A stretch of 64,000 nt of DNA from Archangium lansingense (lineage in GTDB: Bacteria; Myxococcota; Myxococcia; Myxococcales; Myxococcaceae), in contig NZ_JAPNKA010000001.1 in the NCBI RefSeq assembly GCF_026626635.1, forward strand, positions 3,224,001 to 3,288,000, in the 5' to 3' direction. A program made the translations under genes and the position numbers. Within the stretch, counting starts at the first letter, position 1, and each line of letters opens with the position of its first letter. Shown here piece by piece: positions 28,848-35,782 of this stretch. The notes beneath the pieces are model-generated. The model was not told the DNA's origin and ran no database searches. It saw only the letters and a list, made by a program, of their open reading frames with translations.

Positions 28848-29231
28848 ATGTCCTCCGTCACTACCGAAGGCATCCGCGTCACCGTGAAGCCCACGTTCTG
28901 GCCGGAGCGCAGCGCCCCCGAGTCCCACCAGTACGCCTTCATGTACACGGTGGAGATCGTCAACGTGGGCAGTGAGCCCGCTCAGCTGCGCAGCCGCCAT
29001 TGGATCATCACCGACGCCTCGGGAAAGGTGGAGGAGGTGAGGGGCGATGGCGTGGTGGGCAAGCAGCCGCGGTTGGCCCCCGGGGAGCGCTTCGAGTACA
29101 CGAGCTGGGCCCAGCTCCGCACCCCGTTCGGCTCCATGAGGGGCTCCTATACGATGGAGCGCCCGGACGGTCGCCAGTTCGAGGCTCGGATAGGCGAGTT
29201 CGCCCTCACACAACCGCATTCCCTGCACTGA
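28848..29231 (+). CDS. apaG: ApaG family protein (DUF525)
   Basis: A 127-residue single-domain protein of the ApaG family, a fibronectin-like beta-sandwich. It shows the conserved TVEIVN, RHWIITDASGKVEEVRGDGVVGKQP and YTSWAQLRTPFGSMRGSY segments. The length matches ApaG proteins (about 125 residues). The exact biochemical role is unsettled, though E. coli ApaG lies with apaH and has been tied to magnesium and cobalt homeostasis. I chose the ATG at 28848 rather than an in-frame TTG nine bases earlier. hemH begins 6 bases after its stop, so the two form an operon. Confidence 0.93.
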   Translation: MSSVTTEGIRVTVKPTFWPERSAPESHQYAFMYTVEIVNVGSEPAQLRSRHWIITDASGKVEEVRGDGVVGKQPRLAPGERFEYTSWAQLRTPFGSMRGSYTMERPDGRQFEARIGEFALTQPHSLH

Positions 29232-29237
29232 CCAGAC

Positions 29238-30323
29238 ATGGCACGCAAGGGACTCCTCCTGGTCAACCTGGGCACTCCAGATGCCCCCGAAACCGGCCCC
29301 GTCCGCCGCTACCTGCGCGAGTTCCTCAGTGATCCGCGGGTGCTGGACATCAACCCCGTGGGCCGCTGGTTTCTGCTCAACTTCGCCATCCTGCCGTTCC
29401 GCTCGCCCAAGAGCGCGCATGCCTACCGCACCATCTGGATGGAGCAGGGCTCGCCGCTGATGGTGCACTCCACGGCCCTGACGGCCGCGGTGGCTGGGCG
29501 GCTCGCCGGCGACTACGAGGTGGAGCTGGCCATGCGCTACGGCAACCCGTCCCTGCCGGACGCGGTGGCGCGGCTGAGGGCCAAGGGAGTCTCTGACTTC
29601 ACCGTGCTGCCCCTCTATCCCCAGGAGGCCGCGTCCTCCTCGGCCTCGTCCCTGGCGCGCACCTACGAGGTGCTGTCCGAGCCCTGGGACGTGCCCAACG
29701 TGCGCGCGGTGCCAGCCTTCCACTCGCACCCGGCCTTCCTGGACGCCTTCACCGAGGTGGCCCGCCCCGTCATCTCCGAGGCACGGGCGGAGCACGTCCT
29801 CTTCAGCTTCCACGGGGTGCCCGAGCGCCACATCCGCAAGAGCGACCCCTCGGGGCGGCACTGCCTGGACTCGAAGGGGTGCTGTGACGTGCTCACCGAG
29901 GCCAACCGCCACTGCTACCGGGCCCAGTGCTTCGCCACGGCGCGGGGGCTGGCCAGCAAGTTGGGGCTGGGCCCCGAGGGCTGGAGCGTGTCCTTCCAGT
30001 CCCGCCTGGGGCGCACGCCGTGGGTGAAGCCGTACACGGACGTGGTGCTTCCGGAGCTGGCCGCGCGCGGGGTGAAGCGCCTGGCGGTGATGTGCCCGGC
30101 CTTCGTCGCCGACTGCCTGGAGACGGTGGAGGAGGTGGCCATCCGCGGGCGCGATCAGTTCCTCGCGAGCGGGGGCGAGTCCCTCACCCTCGTCCCCTCG
30201 CTCAACTCGCACCCCGCCTGGGTGGACGCCGTGGTCCGGCTGGTGCGCGAGTCGGAAGCGCCGGCTACGGCTTCGCCTGTGCCTGCGGCAGCAGCTCCGG
30301 AGGCACCGAGTCGAGCGGGGTGA
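29238..30323 (+). CDS. hemH: Ferrochelatase with internal cysteine cluster
   Basis: This enzyme inserts ferrous iron into protoporphyrin in the last step of haem synthesis (361 residues). Motifs are LLLVNLGTPDAPE at the start, LPLYPQ, SFHGVPERH with active-site His192, and CLETVEE. An internal stretch holds Cys209, Cys215, Cys216, Cys226 and Cys231. A [2Fe-2S] cluster bound within such a short internal cysteine-rich segment has been described for Myxococcus xanthus ferrochelatase. The C-terminal tail is Ala/Pro-rich and overlaps, on the opposite strand, the 3' end of the lipoprotein gene by 59 bases. hemA at 61457-62755 is a second haem gene in the window. Confidence 0.95.
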   Translation: MARKGLLLVNLGTPDAPETGPVRRYLREFLSDPRVLDINPVGRWFLLNFAILPFRSPKSAHAYRTIWMEQGSPLMVHSTALTAAVAGRLAGDYEVELAMRYGNPSLPDAVARLRAKGVSDFTVLPLYPQEAASSSASSLARTYEVLSEPWDVPNVRAVPAFHSHPAFLDAFTEVARPVISEARAEHVLFSFHGVPERHIRKSDPSGRHCLDSKGCCDVLTEANRHCYRAQCFATARGLASKLGLGPEGWSVSFQSRLGRTPWVKPYTDVVLPELAARGVKRLAVMCPAFVADCLETVEEVAIRGRDQFLASGGESLTLVPSLNSHPAWVDAVVRLVRESEAPATASPVPAAAAPEAPSRAG

Positions 30324-31308
30324 GGCGCAGCGTACGCTCGCCATCCGCCAGGCCGGGCACGGTGGTGCCCTCGATGTTCGTGGTGAACGTGGCCTCCCAG
30401 GAGCGCCAGCGGCCCGCCTTCACGAGGAACTCGCCCCGGCCCTTCACCCGAATCTCGGCGGTGGCGGACTTCCCGTCCGCCGGGCTCGAGGCTTCCTCCT
30501 CCTCGCCGTGGTCGTGCCCGTCATCGTGCGAGTGCCCGTTCTTCTTCGCGGCGAGCTTTGCCATCGCCGCCTTGCTCAGGGTTCGGGTGGCGCGCAGCTC
30601 TCCGGAGAGGCTCTCGGACAGGTCGTACTCGAGCGTCGCCACCTGCTCCCCATTCTCGGCGGGGGTGAGCGCGGTGAGCTTCACCTGGTTGCGCCGCTCG
30701 GCCTTCTTCTCGACGAAGCCCTGCACGGAGCTCAAGTCCACCAGGTCCGTGCCCAGGCGCCAGGTGGTGTCCGGGCCCACGGGATCTCTCGGCAGCTCCA
30801 GCACCAGCACGGCCGTGTTGCGCAGCGGCCCAGCCAGCCCGTCCATCACGAAGCCGCGCTCGCTCATGGTGCCCTGGTCCGCCTCCCCGCCCTTGCCCTC
30901 GGGGACGATGCGGAAGGCGTAGTCGCCCGACTCGGTCTTCTGCAGCACGAAGATGGCGGTCACCTCACCCGTGCTGGCCTTGGGCTCGGACTCCGCGTCC
31001 TTCTTGCCCTTCTTGCCCTTGGCGGCCGGGGCCGGCGCGGACTCGGAGGCGGTGGTGGTGAGGCGGAAGGCGGTGGGGGCGTCGAGCTTCCAGCGCAGCA
31101 CCACCTTGGAGGGGTCCGGTGGCGGCTCGGGGGCGGGGGCGGGGGCCGGCTTGGGTGCCTCGGCCTTCTTCGCCGTGTCGGCGGGCATGTCCGCCGGACG
31201 GGGGATGGGGGTCATCGCGCCGACGGGCTCCTCCGTACAGGCGGAGGTCAGGCTGAGGGCGGCGAGCAGGCCGAGGATGCGCCGGTTCAAGAAATAGCTC
31301 CTGGTCAT
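30265..31308 (-). CDS. Lipoprotein with His/Asp/Glu-rich stretch
   Basis: A 347-residue probable lipoprotein. The signal peptide ends in a lipobox-like LTSAC (Cys24). It is followed by a long Pro/Ala/Lys linker, a basic AKGKKGKKD patch, then a beta-rich domain. Near residue 270 is a metal-binding-like segment (GHSHDDGHDHGEEEE). No enzyme family is recognised. Its 3' end overlaps the 3' end of hemH by 59 bases on the opposite strand. A periplasmic or outer-membrane metal-buffering role is conceivable from the His-rich stretch and the neighbouring iron enzyme, but this is a guess. Confidence 0.8.
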   Translation of the reverse strand: MTRSYFLNRRILGLLAALSLTSACTEEPVGAMTPIPRPADMPADTAKKAEAPKPAPAPAPEPPPDPSKVVLRWKLDAPTAFRLTTTASESAPAPAAKGKKGKKDAESEPKASTGEVTAIFVLQKTESGDYAFRIVPEGKGGEADQGTMSERGFVMDGLAGPLRNTAVLVLELPRDPVGPDTTWRLGTDLVDLSSVQGFVEKKAERRNQVKLTALTPAENGEQVATLEYDLSESLSGELRATRTLSKAAMAKLAAKKNGHSHDDGHDHGEEEEASSPADGKSATAEIRVKGRGEFLVKAGRWRSWEATFTTNIEGTTVPGLADGERTLRLTPLDSVPPELLPQAQAKP

Positions 31309-31472
31309 CAGTGTCCAGGAGTCTACGGCAGAGTGGCGGAGGGTTGAAGCGAGGGAATGGGGCGGAGGGGGGCTCGGCCCCGGGGGGCATGCCTGCCTGG
31401 CCGCGGGGAGGTCGGGAGAAGTAGTGTCGGTGGGGGAGACTTCTGGAGTCTGGCGTGCTACGTGGTGGCGCC

Positions 31473-32756
31473 ATGCCTTCTCGGAACGATCCGTGCCCTT
31501 GCGGCAGTGGTCAGAAGTTCAAGCGGTGCTGCGTGAGTGGCTATCGGCGCGTTGGCTGGGACAGCTACGTTCCTCTGCGCCGGGGGCGGCCTACCGGGGT
31601 GGACGAGGTCACCGCCGAGGCCGCGGTCCTGGCCGAGGAGCTGCTGACGTCTCCCAACCGCATCCAGCAGGCCACCGAGGGGATGGCCCTGCTGCGGGAC
31701 ATGTTCGTGGAGGGCGGGCCGCTGGCGTCGCTGCGCTGGTCCTGGGATGAGTTCGTTCCCGTCGTCGAGCGGCACATCTACCGGGTGACGGCGGAGGTGA
31801 AGGACATGGACGAGCGGAGGGCCCGGCTGTTCGACCGTTGCGCTCCGGAACTGCTCAACCCCGAGCGCGTGGAGCGCTTCGCGCAGGAGTTCCGCCGGGC
31901 GCTGATGGCGCCGGAGCGGACGCCGGAGGAGCGGCGCGCGCTGGCCATGGCGGTCCTGGCGATGCGGGGTGCTCCCCGCCATCCGCTGTACACGTCCAGG
32001 CGGCTGGGGATGGTGTTGTGGCTGATGATGGAGCAGGTCTCGGAGTGGGTGGAGCGCCGCTGCCGTATGCAGGCTGCAGTGGAGTGGGCCCTGGGTGTGG
32101 AACCTGGCAGGGCGCGAGGGCAGGGGATGAGCGCGCGGGCCATGCAGCGCGCCATGGAGGAACCCGAGGAGATGACGGCGGCGATGAAGGCCGCCGCGGA
32201 TGCGGACCCGGAGTTGGTGGAGCTGCTGGAGAAGTACGAGAAGGCGCTCCTGCTCTCCATCATCGAGGGCCGGACGCCCGAGGTGCTGTACGGCGAGGAG
32301 TGGCTGTGGCTGACGGTGGTGTTGCGCGAGCCCCTGCGGATAGAGCCCGAGGAAGCGGAGCTCGTGGATGTCGCGGCCCTGCTGGCGAAGCTCGACGAGG
32401 AGGTGAAGCAGGCCATCCTGACGAGGGTGGAAGCAGCCAGCCGTGACCGCTCGTCACTCCCGGAGGCGCAGCATTGGTTCGAGTGGGCGTACAAGACCCT
32501 CCAGATTCGCCCGCTGGCCTTCTTCGCGATGTTCGCGAAGGCGTGCGAAGCACAGTTGCTCGAGCGTTTCGAGGGGGAGGCCGAGCTGGTGCACGAGCTG
32601 CAACGGCGTGAGCGGTGGAGTGCGGAGGACCTGGAGCCCTACCGGCTGAAGCTGGCGGCACGCGATGCGCATGGGGCCGAGCAGCGCGTGCGGCGGCTCC
32701 AGGCCGTGCTGCGCGGAGAGGGGCCTTCGCGTGGCACCCTCTTCAGAGGGTGTTGA
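31473..32756 (+). CDS. SEC-C zinc-motif protein
   Basis: A 427-residue protein starting with a SEC-C zinc-binding motif (NDPCPCGSGQKFKRCC at 5-20), the same short motif that ends bacterial SecA. The rest is helical, rich in Glu, Ala and Arg, with no further domain that I recognise. I chose the ATG at 31473 because the motif normally starts a few residues after the methionine; a GTG 18 bases upstream is also in frame. The protein is probably cytoplasmic and may use the zinc motif to bind a partner protein. Neighbours on both sides run on the opposite strand. Confidence 0.8.
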   Translation: MPSRNDPCPCGSGQKFKRCCVSGYRRVGWDSYVPLRRGRPTGVDEVTAEAAVLAEELLTSPNRIQQATEGMALLRDMFVEGGPLASLRWSWDEFVPVVERHIYRVTAEVKDMDERRARLFDRCAPELLNPERVERFAQEFRRALMAPERTPEERRALAMAVLAMRGAPRHPLYTSRRLGMVLWLMMEQVSEWVERRCRMQAAVEWALGVEPGRARGQGMSARAMQRAMEEPEEMTAAMKAAADADPELVELLEKYEKALLLSIIEGRTPEVLYGEEWLWLTVVLREPLRIEPEEAELVDVAALLAKLDEEVKQAILTRVEAASRDRSSLPEAQHWFEWAYKTLQIRPLAFFAMFAKACEAQLLERFEGEAELVHELQRRERWSAEDLEPYRLKLAARDAHGAEQRVRRLQAVLRGEGPSRGTLFRGC

Positions 32757-32877
32757 ACTGGGGCAGCCAGGCGTCGTCTACACAGCACCGTCAGTGAATC
32801 CGATGATGCGCAACGGTCGGCCTCTTGGTGGGCGGGGTGCCCAGCATGCCGATGACGACCGTGGGCCTTGTCCGTTG

Positions 32878-33678
32878 CTAATGACGCCCCAACTCCCTGT
32901 CCCAGGCGTACAACTGCCCGTTCACCGCGTATTTGTCGGCGCTGGAAATATCCTCGAAGTCCTTCGGGGGAAGCGCGCGGAGGCGCTCGCGCAGGAAGTC
33001 CGGGGCGCTGAGCACCTCGCGGTGTTTGAGATCGGTGTTCGCCTCCACTACGACAGGCATCACCCGGAGCACGGCCTCCTCGCAATCCTCTCGGGTCGCG
33101 CGAGCCATGCGCTCCACCGTCAGGGCCAGGTGCTCGCGGACCGAGGCAGGGCCTCCGGGACACCAGGCCTCCAGGGTCTTGCGGTAGATATCGTCCATGA
33201 GCTCTTCCAGCGTGTACTTCTTCCCGGGCCAGAACGCGTAGCGAGGGCCCTGGAGCACGTCCCAGAAGCGAAGCACCGAGGCGAGCCGGTTCGCCACGCG
33301 CTCCGCGCTCCACGGAGGGTACGGAGACACGGCTTGGTAGAGGACGCCCCACGGGGTGCCCAGGCAGAAGGACTCGAAGGACTCCCTCATGCGTTGACGC
33401 TCCTCCTTCGGGACGCCTTCATTCAAGTCCATGAAGACCTCGCCGAACAGGTGCACCCACCAGCGTGTGCGGCCCAAGTTGAATTCGGCCCCCGAGTGCA
33501 CCACCAGCACCTCGCCCGGCGCCACCTGGCGCATCTGCCGGGGCTGGGGAAAGGCACCGGTCTCGAGGTACTCCCGGGCCCACCAGCGGCCCTCGGCTCT
33601 CGCCTTGCGGAGGATGGCGGCGGTGGTGCCGTAGAGCCACGCTGGAAACTCAAGCACTGGGGAGTGTTCCGTGGTCAT
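32878..33678 (-). CDS. Hypothetical protein
   Basis: A 266-residue soluble protein beginning MTTEHSPVLEFPAWLYGTT, rich in Trp and aromatic residues (RTRWWVHLFGEVF, SPYPPWSAERVANRL). I see no signal peptide, membrane segment or catalytic motif. I chose the ATG at 33676-33678 over one six codons upstream. It lies in an accessory stretch beside another orphan protein and an IS remnant. An immunity or antitoxin-like role is possible by location only. Confidence 0.65.
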   Translation of the reverse strand: MTTEHSPVLEFPAWLYGTTAAILRKARAEGRWWAREYLETGAFPQPRQMRQVAPGEVLVVHSGAEFNLGRTRWWVHLFGEVFMDLNEGVPKEERQRMRESFESFCLGTPWGVLYQAVSPYPPWSAERVANRLASVLRFWDVLQGPRYAFWPGKKYTLEELMDDIYRKTLEAWCPGGPASVREHLALTVERMARATREDCEEAVLRVMPVVVEANTDLKHREVLSAPDFLRERLRALPPKDFEDISSADKYAVNGQLYAWDRELGRH

Positions 33679-33765
33679 GGCTTTTCGCCCTACCACAGCG
33701 GTCAGACACTCCTCAAGCGCCAGGCACTTCGCTCGCTCCGAGGGCGGCAGACGCCTCCCGCCCGC

Positions 33766-34518
33766 TCAGCGGCAGTCCACAGGCAGGTAGACCTGGCCCT
33801 GGAAGCCCTTGGGCCGTTCGCCCCCTTCATAGGCGCCCCGGATCGCCTGCTCGGCCAACTCACCGCGCTGCTCTATCTCTTCCCTGGGCAACTCCTCTTC
33901 CTTCTGGGCCGCCCGCTCCTTCCAGGAGGCATGGGGCTTCTTGCGCCGGTAGCTCCAGCGGTACAGCGTCACTCCGGGCTCTGGTGTGCGCCAGGACAAC
34001 TGCCAGAGTGCGCCCCCGTTCTCGAATTCGAGGAAGAGCGACCCCTCGAAGCCGGTGCCTCCCGCCAGCTTCTTGTCAGGCTCGACAGCCTTATTCAGGG
34101 CCGCCAGGTAGCGCCCCGCCTGTTCTCTCCCTTCCATGCGCCCCTCTTCATTGTCCGGCTTGACCTCGAAGAGCACGAGGGCGTCAGTATCGGTGATGTC
34201 CGGGCGCAAGAGCCTCACGAGCGATGAAAGACGCTCGGGGTCCCCCAACTTCCCCTCCTCCACAATTTTGGAGAGGCTGATGGTGTTGAGGAAGACGCGG
34301 TTGGAGGAGCGCTGCACGCGGTACTCCATGCCAATGACCTCATGTGCGACCTTGCCAAGAAAAGCGCCCCAGGGCTCCTTGGAGTCCGGGTTACGGCCGG
34401 GGAGCTTGGAGGAGGGCGGCTCCGCCTGGGCTCCGAGGGCTGCCACGAGAACCAGGAGAAAACCCGCCAGCTCCAAGGTGCTCCTCGTCCTGGTTCCACT
34501 GCTCTTCATGTCCAACAT
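33766..34518 (-). CDS. Hypothetical secreted protein
   Basis: A 250-residue protein with a clear signal peptide (basic start, then LELAGFLLVLVAALGAQA with an AQA cleavage site). The mature part is a mixed alpha/beta domain with charged stretches such as KERAAQKEEELPREE. I do not recognise the family. GGGGAGGAG directly precedes the ATG at 34518; a second ATG three codons later is nearly as good. The frame is open further upstream, but that part runs into the IS5-type transposase remnant on the opposite strand and is not credible coding. The protein is probably periplasmic. Confidence 0.65.
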   Translation of the reverse strand: MLDMKSSGTRTRSTLELAGFLLVLVAALGAQAEPPSSKLPGRNPDSKEPWGAFLGKVAHEVIGMEYRVQRSSNRVFLNTISLSKIVEEGKLGDPERLSSLVRLLRPDITDTDALVLFEVKPDNEEGRMEGREQAGRYLAALNKAVEPDKKLAGGTGFEGSLFLEFENGGALWQLSWRTPEPGVTLYRWSYRRKKPHASWKERAAQKEEELPREEIEQRGELAEQAIRGAYEGGERPKGFQGQVYLPVDCR

Positions 34519-34548
34519 GCTCCTCCCCGATCTCATCCCAGTGGATGA

Positions 34549-34695
34549 TACGGGGAGCGGGTGCAGGCATCGGCCAAGGAAAGCGGCATCGATATCGCGG
34601 TGGTGAAGCATTGGGACGAGGCCAAGGGATTCGTTGTGAAACCCAAGCACTGGCGCGGGGAGCGAACTTTCGGCTGGCTCCGTCAGCTCGCCTGA
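34549..34695 (+). pseudogene. IS5-family transposase C-terminal remnant
   Basis: Read from 34549 after an in-frame TGA, the plus strand encodes the last 48 residues of a DDE transposase: ESGIDIAVVKHW, then AKGFVVKPKHWRGERTFGWL, then a stop at 34693-34695. The glutamate of RGERTFGWL is the usual final acidic residue of the IS5/IS427-type catalytic triad. The rest of the gene and both inverted repeats are missing, so this is a fossil. It marks past insertion activity between two orphan genes. Confidence 0.75.
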
Positions 34696-34791
34696 CCGCT
34701 CCTGTTCACTACCCTCTCAGGATGTGAGTCTCGGACGGCCTGCCGCCGGGAGCAGGACACGCGCGGGCCGGCGATTCTCTTCGGCCCCATC

Positions 34792-35721
34792 TCAGGGGAA
34801 CGTCACTTCGCTCACGGTGAGGGAGTGCGCGCCGCCCGGCCCGCTCAGCTCGAGGATGAAGGTGCCCTGGGTCTGTTCCACCGTGGCCTCTGCCTCCACC
34901 GCGAGCCGCCTCTGTGCTCCCGGAGCGATGGTCTCGGGCTGCCACACCCGCCCCACCCGCAGCCGTACGCCTTCCTTGCTCACGAGTTCCGCTCCCTCCG
35001 CCGTCCAGGGCAGGGGGCCCGTGTTCTCCACCAGCAACTCCACCGCGACATGGCCCTGCCGCACGGCGCGGTAGCTCCAGGCCTTCAGCACCTTGAGCGT
35101 CTCGCCGGGACGTTGGGTGATGGTGGTGAGGCGCAGCACCGCGATGCCGTCGCCCTCACCCACCAGCCCGGCGTCGAACAGGTCCGTGAGTCCCGCGGGG
35201 CGCGCCTCCTCCGGGCGGCTGCGTTCCTGCTCCAGCTCGGCCTCGCACCGCTCGGCCCGCTCGCGCTGCTGCCGGGACTCCTGACAGTGGGACTCGCAAG
35301 AGCGGGTTTCGCGGTACACCCGCACGAGGTGCTCGGCCCGGGTGGAGTGCTCCACCAGCAGAAAGGTGACGCTCGCGGGCACCTGCCCATCGGCGAAGCG
35401 CACCGTCACTGTGAGCGGCTTGTCCCCTGGCAGCGTGCCCGAGGGCAGCAGCATCACCATGCCCAGCTTTCCGTTCACCGCCACGTCCACCCACTGCTCG
35501 CCCTCCACCGTCACCCCGCCGGGTTGCAGCGGCGCGTTGAACAGCAGGTTGGTGGGCTGGCCGGGACTGATGCGCACCGGGTGCTGCTCCCGCGCGTTCT
35601 CCGCGGTGAGCTCCAGGTGGCGCACGCCCGGCGTGTCCCACTCCTTGGAGAGGGGCAGCGCCGGGGCGGACGTGGCCGTGAGGAGCGCGAGCAGCAGGGG
35701 GCGGCGAGCAAGCGGGGACAT
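34792..35721 (-). CDS. DUF2381 family secreted protein
   Basis: A 309-residue protein of the myxobacterial DUF2381 family. It has a signal peptide (RRPLLLALLTATSAPALP), a beta-rich N-terminal domain (VRHLELTAENA, GGVTVEGEQWVDVAVNGK), a coiled-coil-like Arg/Glu segment with cysteines (CESHCQESRQQRERAERCE) and a C-terminal beta domain. These proteins recur beside Ser/Thr kinase genes in myxobacteria, as here, where the kinase ends 61 bases upstream on the same strand. It may be an external partner of the kinase's C-terminal domain, but the function is not known. I chose the ATG at 35721, with GGAGG 11 bases before it. Confidence 0.85.
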   Translation of the reverse strand: MSPLARRPLLLALLTATSAPALPLSKEWDTPGVRHLELTAENAREQHPVRISPGQPTNLLFNAPLQPGGVTVEGEQWVDVAVNGKLGMVMLLPSGTLPGDKPLTVTVRFADGQVPASVTFLLVEHSTRAEHLVRVYRETRSCESHCQESRQQRERAERCEAELEQERSRPEEARPAGLTDLFDAGLVGEGDGIAVLRLTTITQRPGETLKVLKAWSYRAVRQGHVAVELLVENTGPLPWTAEGAELVSKEGVRLRVGRVWQPETIAPGAQRRLAVEAEATVEQTQGTFILELSGPGGAHSLTVSEVTFP

Positions 35722-35782
35722 CGGTGGGGCGACCTCCGGAGTGACCCAGAGTAGCAGAGACTTCCAAAGTCGGCCCCTGCCT

